Positions 1 to 9,507 of a stretch of DNA of 64,000 nucleotides are shown piece after piece. Below the pieces are notes generated by a model. The model had not been told where the DNA came from. It saw only the letters and a program-made list of their open reading frames with translations, and searched no databases. The stretch is from Celeribacter baekdonensis. Lineage in GTDB: Bacteria > Pseudomonadota > Alphaproteobacteria > Rhodobacterales > Rhodobacteraceae. Position numbers and translations under genes: made by a program. How positions within the stretch are numbered: the stretch's first letter is position 1; each line of letters starts with the position of its first letter. The stretch lies in contig NZ_CP028475.1 in assembly GCF_003047105.1 (NCBI RefSeq), positions 310,001-374,000 of the forward strand, given 5' to 3'.

Positions 1-185
1 CCGATGACATCGCCCGGTTTTTGGCAGAGGGGAAGGGGCTGTCCTTGGTGCCGATGAGCGGCGAAGAAGGGCAGGAGAGTCATAGCGTTGGCCTTGTTGT
101 GCCGCAACGTGCACCACACACGCCAGTGATCGAGGCGCTTTTGGCCGAGGCGCGGCGGATGCGGGCGGAAATGGGCGCGCTTTGA
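1..185 (+). CDS. C-terminal end of a LysR-family regulator (partial)
   Basis: The frame starting at base 3 is open to a TGA at 183-185 and encodes the last 60 residues of a protein cut by the window edge. The stretch HSVGLVVPQRAPHTPVIEAL resembles the end of the effector-binding domain of LysR regulators. It lies 90 bp upstream of the formate dehydrogenase operon in the same direction, so it may regulate that operon. Its stop codon overlaps a palindrome at 184-200. The DNA-binding half is outside the window, so the family call rests on a short match. Confidence 0.55.
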   Translation, partial: DDIARFLAEGKGLSLVPMSGEEGQESHSVGLVVPQRAPHTPVIEALLAEARRMRAEMGAL

Positions 186-200
186 TAGGAAATTTCTATC
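184..200. promoter_or_regulatory. Palindrome GATAG-N7-CTATC, candidate LysR operator
   Basis: Arms GATAG and CTATC flank a GAAATTT core, giving an almost perfect 17-bp dyad with a T-N11-A arrangement typical of LysR sites. It sits 76-92 bp before the fdsG start and overlaps the stop codon of the preceding LysR-like gene. The likely role, control of fds by that regulator, is inferred. Confidence 0.4.
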
Positions 201-275
201 ATCTAACGGGAAAGCGATATTGACCTTTTGTGTGTGACTCAGGTTTTGTGGTGAAAATGACCAAAGAGGCCAGCC

Positions 276-770
276 ATGCGCACCCCAATGCCAGCCCAGA
301 CCGATCTGACGCCACCTGATGAGGCGGAGGTCGAAGCGGTGATCCAACCGTTTTCCACACTCGAAGGGCCGCTTTTGCCGATGTTGCATGCGCTGCAAGA
401 GGTCTATGGCTATGTCCCCGAGACCGCTCACGCGCCGCTCTGTGCTACGCTGAACATCACCCGCGCCGAACTCAAAGGCGTGCTGTCGTTTTACCATGAT
501 TTTCGTGCCCGCCCGTCGGGCAAACATGTGTTGAAAATCTGCCGCGCTGAGGCCTGTCAGGCGATGGGCGCGACCGCGATGGCAGACCGGGTGTTGAAAA
601 AACTGGGCTTGGAATGGCATGGCACCACCGCCAATGGCGCGGTCACGGTTGAGCCGGTCTATTGCCTTGGCCTCTGTGCCTGCGCCCCCGCCGCGATGCT
701 GGACGGCAAGGTGATTGGTCGGGTCAGTGACGCGCGTTTGGATGCGGTTTTGGCGGAGGTCGGCGCATGA
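276..770 (+). CDS. fdsG: NAD-dependent formate dehydrogenase gamma subunit FdsG
   Basis: This 164-residue protein is a NuoE-like thioredoxin-fold subunit that carries one [2Fe-2S] cluster in the cytoplasmic formate dehydrogenase. The ligand pattern is visible as C89-x4-C94 and C130-x3-C134. The start has an AGAGG ribosome site; a second ATG at 288 is possible. It overlaps fdsB by ATGA and is the first gene of fdsGBA-fdhD-fdsD. With FdsB it forms the diaphorase module that passes electrons from formate to NAD+. Confidence 0.93.
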   Translation: MRTPMPAQTDLTPPDEAEVEAVIQPFSTLEGPLLPMLHALQEVYGYVPETAHAPLCATLNITRAELKGVLSFYHDFRARPSGKHVLKICRAEACQAMGATAMADRVLKKLGLEWHGTTANGAVTVEPVYCLGLCACAPAAMLDGKVIGRVSDARLDAVLAEVGA

Positions 771-2284
771 AGATTTATGTTCCCATGGACAGCGCCGCCA
801 AGGCGCTGGGCGCCGATGAGGTGGCTGACGCGCTCATAGTCGAGGCACAAAATCGCGGTCTTGAGGTTGAGATCATCCGCAATGGCACGCGCGGCATGAT
901 CTGGCTAGAACCCCTTGTCGAGATTGAGAAAGACGGTGTGCGTCTGGCCTATGGTCCGATCGCCCCCGAGGATGCGGCGGCTCTTTTGGACGGTCACATC
1001 GGCACGCTCGGTCCGGTCGAAGACATCCCGTTTTTCTCCCGCCAGACCCGCCTGACCTTTGCTCGTTGCGGCGTCACTGATCCGCTTTCCATCGCGGATT
1101 ATGAGGCGCATGGCGGGTTTGAAGGCCTCAAACGTGCCATCGCTATGTCGCAGGATGCGATCATTGATGAGGTCAAGCTCTCAGGGCTGCGTGGACGTGG
1201 CGGCGCGGGCTTTCCGACCGGGATCAAATGGGACACCGTGCGCTTGGCCCATGCGCCGCAAAAATACATCGTCTGCAACGCGGACGAAGGCGACAGCGGC
1301 ACTTTTGCCGACCGGATGATCATGGAAGGCGACCCGTTCACCTTGATCGAAGGCATGACCATCGCCGGGATCGGCTGTGGCGCGACCAAAGGCTATATCT
1401 ACATCCGCTCCGAATACCCGGACGCCATCGCTGTGATGACGCGTGCGGTCGAGATTGCGCGCGGCGCGGGCGCGTTGGGCGCGGATGTTCTTGGCTCGGG
1501 CAAGGCGTTCGATATGGAGGTTCGTACCGGGGCCGGGGCTTATGTGTGCGGCGAAGAGACCTCGTTGCTCAATTCGCTTGAAGGCAAACGCGGCGTGGTT
1601 CGCGCCAAGCCACCGCTGCCCGCGTTGGAGGGGTTTCTGGGCCGCCCGACCGTGGTCAACAACGTGATCTCTCTGGCGACTGTGCCGGTGATCTTTGCCA
1701 AGGGCGCGGCGCATTACGCGGGCTTCGGTCTTGGCCGATCAAAAGGCACGATGCCGATCCAAATTGCAGGAAATGTGCAATTTGGTGGCCTGTTTGAAAC
1801 CGCATTCGGCATGCCCTTGGGGGAATTGGTCAACACAGTCGCAGGCGGCACCGCCTCTGGGCGGCCTGTCAAAGCGGTGCAAGTCGGTGGACCCTTGGGG
1901 GCTTATCTTCACCCGGATCAGTTTGACACGCCCTTTGGCTATGAAGAATTCGATGGCCAAAAAGCCCTGATCGGGCATGCCGGGATAGTGGTGTTTGACG
2001 ACAATGCCGACATGCTGTCGATGGCACGGTTTGCGATGGAGTTTTGCGCGGTGGAAAGCTGTGGCAAATGCACGCCCTGCCGGATCGGCGCGGTGCGCGG
2101 CGTTGAAACGATTGACCGAATTGCCGAGGGCGACACAGGCGCAATCGAATTGCTCACAGATCTCTGCGAGGTGATGACCGATGGCTCCCTGTGCGCTTTG
2201 GGCGGGTTCACGCCCTTTCCGGTGATGTCAGCACTCAGACATTTCCCCGAAGATTTCGCCCCGCAAAAGGAGGCCGCAGAATGA
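767..2284 (+). CDS. fdsB: NAD-dependent formate dehydrogenase beta subunit FdsB
   Basis: This is a 505-residue NuoF-like subunit that binds FMN, NAD(H) and a [4Fe-4S] cluster. A thioredoxin-like N-terminal part of about 120 residues precedes the nucleotide-binding motif GLRGRGGAGFPTG (near 140-152), the FMN/NADH region GAGAYVCGEETS (near 257) and the cluster motif ESCGKCTPCR (near 430). It starts inside the fdsG stop codon and ends inside the fdsA start, so the subunits are translationally coupled. Length and order match FdsB of Rhodobacter and Cupriavidus. Confidence 0.94.
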   Translation: MKIYVPMDSAAKALGADEVADALIVEAQNRGLEVEIIRNGTRGMIWLEPLVEIEKDGVRLAYGPIAPEDAAALLDGHIGTLGPVEDIPFFSRQTRLTFARCGVTDPLSIADYEAHGGFEGLKRAIAMSQDAIIDEVKLSGLRGRGGAGFPTGIKWDTVRLAHAPQKYIVCNADEGDSGTFADRMIMEGDPFTLIEGMTIAGIGCGATKGYIYIRSEYPDAIAVMTRAVEIARGAGALGADVLGSGKAFDMEVRTGAGAYVCGEETSLLNSLEGKRGVVRAKPPLPALEGFLGRPTVVNNVISLATVPVIFAKGAAHYAGFGLGRSKGTMPIQIAGNVQFGGLFETAFGMPLGELVNTVAGGTASGRPVKAVQVGGPLGAYLHPDQFDTPFGYEEFDGQKALIGHAGIVVFDDNADMLSMARFAMEFCAVESCGKCTPCRIGAVRGVETIDRIAEGDTGAIELLTDLCEVMTDGSLCALGGFTPFPVMSALRHFPEDFAPQKEAAE

Positions 2285-5214
2285 AAGATTTCATCATCCC
2301 CGGACAGAATGACGCGTGGGGCAATGGCATTCAGGATGAAACAGATCGTGGCACCCCGGCGCACACCGGCGCGCCCGTGACACTGACCATCGACGGCATG
2401 GAGATCACCGTGCCTGCGGGCACATCGGTGATGCGTGCGGCCAGTGAGGCGGGCATTCAGGTGCCAAAACTCTGCGCCACGGATAGCCTTGAGGCCTTTG
2501 GCTCTTGTCGTCTTTGCGCGGTCGAAATCGAAGGGCGCAGAGGCACGCCCGCGTCTTGCACGACGCCGGTTCACGCCGGGATGAAGGTCCACACCCAAAC
2601 CCCGAAACTGCGCAAGCTGCGCAAGGGGGTGATGGAGCTTTATATCTCCGATCACCCGCTGGATTGTCTGACCTGTGCCGCCAACAATGATTGCGAATTG
2701 CAAGACATGGCCGGGGCCGTGGGCCTGCGCGATGTGCGCTATGAGGCCCCGAAAAACGCCGCTCTGGCCAACCATTTCGAGGCGCGTGACACCTCTGGGG
2801 CGGCCAATCCCGAGTGGCTGCCAAAGGACGATAGCAACCCTTATTTCACCTATGACGCCTCCAAATGTATTGTCTGCAACCGCTGTGTGCGGGCCTGTGA
2901 AGAGGTGCAGGGGACATTTGCATTGACCATCGAAGGCCGGGGCTTTGACAGCCGCGTTGCGGTCGGGGCGGAAAATTTCATGGCCTCCGATTGCGTGTCC
3001 TGTGGCGCCTGTGTTCAGGCTTGCCCGACCGCGACCTTGCAGGAAAAATCTGTCATTGAACTCGGCACGCCGGATCGCTCGGTGGTAACCACCTGCGCCT
3101 ATTGTGGGGTGGGCTGTAGCTTTAAGGCGGAGATGCAGGGCGATCAATTGGTCCGCATGGTGCCCTACAAACATGGCAAGGCGAACCGGGGTCATTCCTG
3201 TGTCAAAGGCCGGTTTGCCTATGGCTATGCCTCGCATTCGGACCGCATCCTCAACCCGATGATCCGCGACAGCGTCGATCAACCGTGGACAGAGGTGTCT
3301 TGGGACGAGGCGCTGAGCTTTGCCGCCAAGAAACTCGTCGGGCTTCAGGCCAAATACGGCCAAAAGAGCATCGGTGTGATCACCTCGTCGCGCTGCACCA
3401 ATGAGGAAACCTATCTGGTGCAAAAGCTCACCCGTGCGGTGTTTGGCAACAACAACACCGACACCTGCGCGCGCGTGTGCCATTCGCCAACGGGCTATGG
3501 GCTGGGCCAGACGTTCGGCACCTCTGCGGGCACACAGGATTTTGATTCCGTGGAAAAATCAGATGTGATCATCGTCATTGGTGCGAACCCGACGGATGGT
3601 CACCCGGTCTTTGCCTCGCGGCTGCGCAAACGCTTGCGTCAGGGGGCGAAACTGATCGTGGTGGACCCGCGCCGGATTGATCTTTTGCATACGCCACACA
3701 TGGGCGAAGGGCATCACCTGCCGCTCAAACCCGGCACCAACGTCGCCGTGGTGTCCGCGATGTCGCATGTGATCGTGACCGAGGGGCTGATGGATGAGGC
3801 GTTTATCAAAGAGCGCTGTGACCTTGAGGCTTGGGAGGATTACAAAGCCTTCATCACCCAAGACCGCCATGCGCCCGAAGCCACCGAGGCGCTGACCAAT
3901 GTGCCCGCCGCGGCCCTGCGGGATGCGGCGCGGGCCTTTGCGACGGGGGGCAATGGCGCGATCTATTATGGGCTTGGGGTGACGGAGCATTCACAAGGCT
4001 CGACCACCGTCATGGCCATCGCCAACCTTGCGATGATGACCGGCAACATTGGCCGCGAAGGCGTGGGGGTGAACCCTCTGCGTGGTCAGAACAACGTCCA
4101 GGGCTCTTGTGATATGGGGTCCTTCCCGCATGAATTTCCCGGCTACCGCCATGTGCACGGCGACGAGGTGCGGCAGATGTTTGAACAGGTCTGGGGCGTC
4201 AGTTTGGACGCCGAACCGGGTCTGCGCATTCCGAACATGTTGGATGCCGCGGTCGATGGCACCTTTAAAGGCCTCTATTGTCAGGGCGAAGACATCCTGC
4301 AATCGGACCCCGATACCAAACATGTGGCGGCGGGTCTTGCCGCGATGGACTGTGTCATCGTCCACGACCTTTTCCTCAACGAGACCGCCAATTACGCCCA
4401 TGTGTTCTTGCCCGGATCGACGTTTTTGGAAAAAGACGGCACGTTCACCAACGCCGAACGCCGCATCAATCGGGTGCGCAAAGTGATGGCGCCGAAAAAT
4501 GGCTATGCCGATTGGGAAGTCACCCAAATGCTGGCCAATGCTGTGTTGAAAGAGACCGGTGGCGCGCGTTGGACCTACACGCACCCGGCGGAAATCATGG
4601 ACGAGATCGCCGCCACAACGCCGTCTTTCGCCGGTGTTGACTATGCGGTTTTAGAAGAACAAGGCTCGGTGCAATGGCCCTGTAACGAGGAGCACCCGGT
4701 TGGGACGCCGTTGATGCATGTCGACGCCTTTGTGCGCGGCAAGGGCCGGTTTATCGTCACCGAATATATCCCGACCGACGAGAAAACCGGACCGCGCTTT
4801 CCGCTGTTGCTGACCACTGGACGGATTTTGAGCCAATATAACGTCGGCGCGCAAACGCGGCGGACGGAGAATTCGCAATGGCATGACCAAGACCTGTTGG
4901 AAATCCACCCGCATGACGCCGAAAATCGCGGTCTCAAAGACGGGGATTGGGTGCGCTTGGCCTCTCGCTCGGGGGAAACCTCACTGCGTGCGATTGTGAC
5001 GGACCGGGTCAGCCCGGGCGTGGTCTACACCACCTTTCACCACCCGGACACGCAGGCGAATGTCATCACCACGGATTTCTCCGATTGGGCCACCAATTGC
5101 CCGGAATACAAGGTGACAGCGGTGCAGGTCGCGGCGTCCAACGGGCCAAGCGACTGGCAGCAAAGCTACACGGCACAGGCTGAAAAAGCCCGCCGGATTG
5201 CGGCCGCCGAATGA
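2281..5214 (+). CDS. fdsA: NAD-dependent formate dehydrogenase catalytic alpha subunit FdsA
   Basis: This 977-residue molybdenum subunit oxidises formate to CO2. An N-terminal [2Fe-2S] domain (FGSCRLCAVEIEG) is followed by a ferredoxin-like pair (CIVCNRCVRACEE and CVSCGACVQACP), the CAYCGVGC cluster motif and the bis-MGD domains. The metal-ligand position is Cys400, next to His401 (CARVCHSP), so this is the cysteine rather than the selenocysteine form. The ATG at 2281 was chosen because it overlaps the fdsB stop and follows AGGAGG-like sequence; the frame is open a further 30 codons upstream but without support. FdhD, encoded next, is needed for its activation. Confidence 0.95.
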   Translation: MKDFIIPGQNDAWGNGIQDETDRGTPAHTGAPVTLTIDGMEITVPAGTSVMRAASEAGIQVPKLCATDSLEAFGSCRLCAVEIEGRRGTPASCTTPVHAGMKVHTQTPKLRKLRKGVMELYISDHPLDCLTCAANNDCELQDMAGAVGLRDVRYEAPKNAALANHFEARDTSGAANPEWLPKDDSNPYFTYDASKCIVCNRCVRACEEVQGTFALTIEGRGFDSRVAVGAENFMASDCVSCGACVQACPTATLQEKSVIELGTPDRSVVTTCAYCGVGCSFKAEMQGDQLVRMVPYKHGKANRGHSCVKGRFAYGYASHSDRILNPMIRDSVDQPWTEVSWDEALSFAAKKLVGLQAKYGQKSIGVITSSRCTNEETYLVQKLTRAVFGNNNTDTCARVCHSPTGYGLGQTFGTSAGTQDFDSVEKSDVIIVIGANPTDGHPVFASRLRKRLRQGAKLIVVDPRRIDLLHTPHMGEGHHLPLKPGTNVAVVSAMSHVIVTEGLMDEAFIKERCDLEAWEDYKAFITQDRHAPEATEALTNVPAAALRDAARAFATGGNGAIYYGLGVTEHSQGSTTVMAIANLAMMTGNIGREGVGVNPLRGQNNVQGSCDMGSFPHEFPGYRHVHGDEVRQMFEQVWGVSLDAEPGLRIPNMLDAAVDGTFKGLYCQGEDILQSDPDTKHVAAGLAAMDCVIVHDLFLNETANYAHVFLPGSTFLEKDGTFTNAERRINRVRKVMAPKNGYADWEVTQMLANAVLKETGGARWTYTHPAEIMDEIAATTPSFAGVDYAVLEEQGSVQWPCNEEHPVGTPLMHVDAFVRGKGRFIVTEYIPTDEKTGPRFPLLLTTGRILSQYNVGAQTRRTENSQWHDQDLLEIHPHDAENRGLKDGDWVRLASRSGETSLRAIVTDRVSPGVVYTTFHHPDTQANVITTDFSDWATNCPEYKVTAVQVAASNGPSDWQQSYTAQAEKARRIAAAE

Positions 5215-5984
5215 GCGAGGTCACCGCCTCCAAATCTGCGGGCACCATGTCTGTGGACGCCTTGCCAGAGGAACACCCCGTGGCCTTGGTGTTCAATGGC
5301 TCGACGGCGGCGGTGATGATGGCCTCGCCCTTTGATTTGCCGGATTTCCTGCGTGGATTTGCCCGTTCTGAGGGCATCGTGACCCGCGGGGATGAGGTCA
5401 CGGAGGTCGCCGCGATCCGCCATGAGATCGGCTTTGAAGTGCGCGGACAGATCTCCGAAGACCGCTCTGCCGCCATGGACGCGCGTCGTCGTGCGGCGGT
5501 TGGTCCCGTCGGGTGCGGCCTTTGCGGCATCGACAGTCTGGCACAGGCGAGCGCTTTTCCCGGACAGGTTGCCCCAATGGAGCCAGGTCTGATGGATCAC
5601 GCTCGGTCCGCTCTTGCGGCGCTGAACGCCGGACAAAAGCGGCGCGAAGATGTGGGGGCGATGCATGCGGCAGGGTATTTTGACGCCACGGGATTGGGTG
5701 CCCTGCGCGAAGATGTTGGGCGGCATAATGCTTTGGACAAACTCATCGGCGCGCTTGGGGATCGCGATCTGAGCACAGGCGCGGTGTTGATCACCTCGCG
5801 GCTTTCGGTCGATTTGGTGCAAAAATGCGCGCGTGTCGGCGTGTCTGGATTGTTCAGCCTCTCAAGCCCCACGCGGGCAGCGGTCGATTTGGCCGGGCGA
5901 TGCGGCATGACGCTTTGCGTGATCCGGCGCGAGGCGATTATGACTTACTCAGCCGCGCAGACAGAAAAGGAAACCGTGCTGTGA
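5211..5984 (+). CDS. fdhD: Formate dehydrogenase accessory sulfurtransferase FdhD (FdsC)
   Basis: The 257-residue protein belongs to the FdhD family, which delivers sulfur to the molybdenum cofactor of formate dehydrogenase. The family's reactive cysteines appear in VGCGLCGID (near residues 101-107). The gene overlaps fdsA by ATGA and fdsD by GTGA. In Rhodobacter capsulatus the equivalent FdsC binds the cofactor and protects it from oxygen. Confidence 0.93.
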   Translation: MSEVTASKSAGTMSVDALPEEHPVALVFNGSTAAVMMASPFDLPDFLRGFARSEGIVTRGDEVTEVAAIRHEIGFEVRGQISEDRSAAMDARRRAAVGPVGCGLCGIDSLAQASAFPGQVAPMEPGLMDHARSALAALNAGQKRREDVGAMHAAGYFDATGLGALREDVGRHNALDKLIGALGDRDLSTGAVLITSRLSVDLVQKCARVGVSGLFSLSSPTRAAVDLAGRCGMTLCVIRREAIMTYSAAQTEKETVL

Positions 5985-6184
5985 CCAATGATAAAATGAT
6001 CTTGATGGCCAATCAAATTGCCACGTTTTTCAACACCCAACCTGGGGGTGATCAGGCCCAAGGCGTGGCACAGCACATCAAAGATTTTTGGGAGCCGCGG
6101 ATGATTGCGCAACTGCGCGCCTATCTGGCTGAGGGCGGGCAGGGGCTTGATCCGCTGGTGATTGAGGCCGCAACACAGGTGTGA
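5981..6184 (+). CDS. fdsD: Formate dehydrogenase delta subunit FdsD
   Basis: This short gene encodes 67 residues from a GTG start that overlaps the fdhD stop (GTGA). The core DFWEPRM is typical of FdsD, a small subunit needed for assembly of the FdsGBA complex. It is the last gene of the operon. Its stop codon lies within a hairpin that faces the convergent fghA gene. A longer reading from upstream codons is possible but would overlap all of the fdhD 3' end. Confidence 0.85.
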   Translation: MTNDKMILMANQIATFFNTQPGGDQAQGVAQHIKDFWEPRMIAQLRAYLAEGGQGLDPLVIEAATQV

Positions 6185-6195
6185 TGCGGCCTCAA
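6162..6195. terminator. Hairpin between fdsD and fghA, possible bidirectional terminator
   Basis: An 11-bp perfect stem (TTGAGGCCGCA at 6162-6172 with TGCGGCCTCAA at 6185-6195) encloses the fdsD stop codon. Both convergent transcripts end here. No clear T-run follows on either strand, so the termination role is inferred from position. Confidence 0.4.
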
Positions 6196-6199
6196 AATA

Positions 6200-7039
6200 T
6201 CACATCCGCGCGGCGTGCCACGCGATGTGATCGGCCATAAAGGTCGAGATGAAATAGTAGCTGTGATCATAGCCCTCCTGCATCCGCAGGGTCAGATTTT
6301 GGCCTTTTGCGTCACAGATCGCTTGTAACAACTCGGGCTTCAACTGGCCTTCGAGGAAATTATCTCCGGTGCCTTGATCGACCAAAATATCCGGCACAGA
6401 GGCACCATCTTCGATCAAAGCGCAGGCATCATAGCCGCGCCAATTGGCCCGATCCGCACCGATATATCCGGTCAGCGCCTTCTCACCCCAAGGGCAATTC
6501 AGCGGTGAGACGATCGGCGAAAAGGCGGAGACGGATTTGAACCGTTCCGGATTGCGCAACGCGATGGTCAATGCACCGTGCCCGCCCATCGAATGACCCG
6601 TGATGCCCTGACGCGCCATATCGGCGGGAAAGTTGGCCGCGATCAGATCGGGCAATTCACTTTCGATATAGGCCTGCATCCGGTAGTTTTTGGCGAAAGG
6701 TGCCTCGGTCGCGTTGACGTAAAACCCGGCACCAAGGCCAAAATCATAGGCCCCATCGGCATCATCGGGCACGTCTTCGCCACGGGGGCTTGTATCCGGG
6801 GCGATGAAAATCACGCGATGCTTGGCGCAAGCCGCACGAAACTCGCCCTTTTCGGTGACATTGGCATGGGTGCAGGTCAGGCCCGACAGGTACCAGAGCA
6901 CCGGGAGTTTTTCTCCCGGCGCGTGATCTGGCACGAAAACGGAAAAGGTCATTTCCGTTCCGGTCTCGGTGGACGGGTGGGTGTAAACCCCCTGTGTGCC
7001 ACCAAAGGCCTTGTTGGTTGAAACGGTTCCAAGCGTCAT
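6200..7039 (-). CDS. fghA: S-formylglutathione hydrolase
   Basis: This 279-residue alpha/beta hydrolase splits S-formylglutathione into formate and glutathione. The nucleophile is Ser150 in GHSMGGHG, with Asp in DQGTGDNF and His in GYDHSYYF completing the triad. Its start overlaps the frmA stop by one base (TGATG), so the two genes form one operon. It links formaldehyde oxidation to the convergent formate dehydrogenase genes. Confidence 0.95.
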   Translation of the reverse strand: MTLGTVSTNKAFGGTQGVYTHPSTETGTEMTFSVFVPDHAPGEKLPVLWYLSGLTCTHANVTEKGEFRAACAKHRVIFIAPDTSPRGEDVPDDADGAYDFGLGAGFYVNATEAPFAKNYRMQAYIESELPDLIAANFPADMARQGITGHSMGGHGALTIALRNPERFKSVSAFSPIVSPLNCPWGEKALTGYIGADRANWRGYDACALIEDGASVPDILVDQGTGDNFLEGQLKPELLQAICDAKGQNLTLRMQEGYDHSYYFISTFMADHIAWHAARM

Positions 7040-8148
7040 CAGAACACCACGACCGAACGGATCGACTTGCCCGCATGCATCAGATCAAAGCCTTTATTGA
7101 TCTCATCCAAGGTCAGAACATGAGTGATCATCGGGTCGATCTCGATCTTGCCGTTCATGTACCAATCGACGATTTTTGGCACATCGGTCCGGCCTTTTGC
7201 GCCGCCAAACGCGGAGCCTTGCCACACACGGCCGGTGACCAATTGGAACGGACGGGTGGAGATTTCCTTGCCCGCTTCGGCCACGCCGATCACGGTGGAC
7301 ACGCCCCAACCCCGGTGACAGGCTTCAAGGGCTTGGCGCATCACCGTGGTGTTGCCGGTGCAATCAAAGGTGTAATCCGCGCCGCCGTCGGTCAGCTCAA
7401 CAAGGTGCTGAACGATGTCGCCTTCGACTTTGAGCGGGTTGACGAAATGGGTCATACCAAAGCGTTTGCCCCATTCCTCTTTGTCGTCATTGATGTCGAC
7501 GCCGATGATTTTATCCGCGCCAACCATCCGTGCCGCTTGCAACACGTTCAGGCCAATGCCGCCCAAACCGAACACGATGACGTTCGATCCGACTTCGACC
7601 TTGGCCGAATTGGTCACAGCGCCGACACCGGTGGTCACGCCGCAGCCGATGTAACAGGCTTTGTCGAATGGGGCGTCTTCGCGGATTTTCGCCAGCGCGA
7701 TTTCCGGCAAAACGGTGAAGTTTGAGAAGGTCGAACAGCCCATGTAATGGTAGAGCGTTTCGCCTTTGTAGCTGAACCGCGAGGTGCCATCTGGCATCAG
7801 GCCTTTGCCTTGGGTCGCGCGGATCGAGGTGCAGAGGTTGGTTTTGCCAGAGAGGCAAGATTTACACTGGCGGCACTCGGGCGTGTAGAGCGGGATGACG
7901 TGATCGCCGGGTTTCACGGATGTGACCCCCGCGCCGACTTCGCGCACGATGCCCGCGCCTTCGTGGCCCAAAACGCAAGGGAACAATCCTTCGCTGTCGA
8001 GCCCGTCGAGGGTGTACGCATCGGTGTGGCAAATGCCGGTCGCCATGATTTCAACCAAAACCTCGCCAGCCTTCGGGCCTTCAAGGTCAAGCTCAACGAT
8101 TTCCAACGGTTTTTTGGCCTCAAAGGCCACGGCTGCGCGCGTTTTCAT
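7039..8148 (-). CDS. frmA: S-(hydroxymethyl)glutathione dehydrogenase (class III alcohol dehydrogenase)
   Basis: The 369-residue zinc enzyme oxidises the glutathione-formaldehyde adduct with NAD+. The sequence shows the catalytic zinc region GICHTDAY and LGHEGAGIV, the structural-zinc cysteines [15 protein letters not shown], and the NAD fold [16 protein letters not shown]-like site precedes the ATG. It is the first gene of the frmA-fghA operon (the gene is also called adhI or flhA). A dyad at 8236-8262 may control it. Confidence 0.95.
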   Translation of the reverse strand: MKTRAAVAFEAKKPLEIVELDLEGPKAGEVLVEIMATGICHTDAYTLDGLDSEGLFPCVLGHEGAGIVREVGAGVTSVKPGDHVIPLYTPECRQCKSCLSGKTNLCTSIRATQGKGLMPDGTSRFSYKGETLYHYMGCSTFSNFTVLPEIALAKIREDAPFDKACYIGCGVTTGVGAVTNSAKVEVGSNVIVFGLGGIGLNVLQAARMVGADKIIGVDINDDKEEWGKRFGMTHFVNPLKVEGDIVQHLVELTDGGADYTFDCTGNTTVMRQALEACHRGWGVSTVIGVAEAGKEISTRPFQLVTGRVWQGSAFGGAKGRTDVPKIVDWYMNGKIEIDPMITHVLTLDEINKGFDLMHAGKSIRSVVVF

Positions 8149-8452
8149 GGGGTCTCCTCCCGGTGCGAAGTGTCTATCGCGTTATGTCACAAGGGCACGA
8201 TGCGCGAGCTCTTGCCTGCACATCGAAAATGAGAAGATTTCCCCATATTTCATTGGGAAATCGTCCGGTTTACGTTGCGGCAAAAAGCCTCTGAGGTCAA
8301 ATGCTTGGGGGGCATTTTTACGCAGTTTTTGCACAAGAGGGGTGTGTTTTTTCGCCTCTATTTCGGCCTTGACCTTAGGCGAGGAGGCGGGCGGTCAAAA
8401 GGTGGGCGATCTTGTCGCTGTTCTCGCCTTTGATCTGGGGGTAAAAGAGGGG
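8149..8452. other. Divergent intergenic region between frmA and selU
   Basis: No gene was found in these 304 bp. They hold the promoters of frmA (left) and selU (right). A perfect 8-bp inverted repeat, GATTTCCC at 8236-8243 and GGGAAATC at 8255-8262, is the only marked dyad. The selU ribosome site AAAGAGGGG lies at the right edge. Confidence 0.5.
8236..8262. promoter_or_regulatory. Inverted repeat GATTTCCC-N11-GGGAAATC, candidate operator
   Basis: The two 8-bp arms are perfect complements around an 11-base AT-rich centre, the usual geometry of a dimeric repressor or activator site. It lies about 90 bp upstream of the frmA start. The binding protein is unknown. Confidence 0.35.
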
Positions 8453-9502
8453 ATGAATGACCCATTTTCCAGTCTCAAGACGCTTTTGGACACGCCGTTT
8501 GATACGATCATCGACGTGCGCGCGCCCTTGGAATTTGCTGAGGATCACATCCCCGGCGCGATCAATTTACCCGTTTTGAACGACCTTGAACGCGCCGAAG
8601 TCGGTACGATTTACAAACAACAATCACCGTTTCTGGCCCGCAAACTTGGCGCCGCCATGGTCGCGCGCAACGCCGCAACTCATATCGAAGGGCCACTTGC
8701 GGACAAGAATGGCGGCTGGCAACCGCTGGTGTATTGTTGGCGCGGCGGGCAAAGATCGAACTCCTTTGCCTCGATTTTAAAGCAAATCGGCTGGCGGGTT
8801 GAGGTGTTGGAGGGCGGCTATAAAACATGGCGCAGGCTGGTGGTGGAGGCACTCTATGATCACGCTCTGCCCTATCGGATCATCTTGTTGGACGGCAATA
8901 CGGGGACTGCAAAAACGGATATTCTTCAAAGGGTTGCCTCAAAGGGCGGGCAGGTTTTAGACCTCGAAGGCCTGGCCCATCATCGCGGGTCGATTTTTGG
9001 CACAATGGGCACGCAGCCGTCGCAAAAAGGCTTTGAAACCGCGCTCGCCGCAGCATTGGCGCGGCTTGATCCGAACCGTCCGGTCTTGGTCGAGGCGGAA
9101 AGCTCACGCATCGGGGCGCGCAACCTGCCGTCCATGCTTTGGGCCGCCATGTGTGACGCCCCTCGGATCGAGGTGAGCGCCTCTTTGCCTGCGCGTGCCG
9201 GGTATTTGGCCGAGGCCTATGCCGACCTCGTGGCGGATTGCGATTTGATGGATCAGCGTCTGGATCAACTGGTGTCGCTGCAGGGGCATGAGCGCATTGA
9301 TGCGTGGCGCGCTCTGGCGCAGGCGGGGGCCTTTGTCGATTTGGCGGAGGCGTTGATGGCGTATCATTATGACCCGCGCTATGAGAAATCCCGTGCCCGC
9401 TATGGCCATGAGGTTTTGGAGAAAATTGATCTTTTGGACATGAGCGAGAGCGCGCGAGAGATGGCGGCTGAGCGCATCATCGCCCGGCTCGACACGCTCT
9501 GA
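8453..9502 (+). CDS. selU: tRNA 2-selenouridine synthase
   Basis: This 349-residue protein (SelU/MnmH/YbbB) replaces sulfur by selenium in the wobble 2-thiouridine of certain tRNAs, using selenophosphate. An N-terminal rhodanese domain carries the catalytic cysteine in YCWRGGQRS (near residue 95). A P-loop-like segment, GNTGTAKT, starts near 148. The ATG at 8453 follows AAAGAGGGG; the open frame upstream is non-coding. Its 3' end faces the selD gene five bases away, which supplies the selenophosphate. Confidence 0.93.
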   Translation: MNDPFSSLKTLLDTPFDTIIDVRAPLEFAEDHIPGAINLPVLNDLERAEVGTIYKQQSPFLARKLGAAMVARNAATHIEGPLADKNGGWQPLVYCWRGGQRSNSFASILKQIGWRVEVLEGGYKTWRRLVVEALYDHALPYRIILLDGNTGTAKTDILQRVASKGGQVLDLEGLAHHRGSIFGTMGTQPSQKGFETALAAALARLDPNRPVLVEAESSRIGARNLPSMLWAAMCDAPRIEVSASLPARAGYLAEAYADLVADCDLMDQRLDQLVSLQGHERIDAWRALAQAGAFVDLAEALMAYHYDPRYEKSRARYGHEVLEKIDLLDMSESAREMAAERIIARLDTL

Positions 9503-9507
9503 TCGGC

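Noticed and set aside
3466..3483. Selenocysteine in formate dehydrogenase
   Set aside because: The codon at the metal-ligand position is TGC (Cys400), not TGA.
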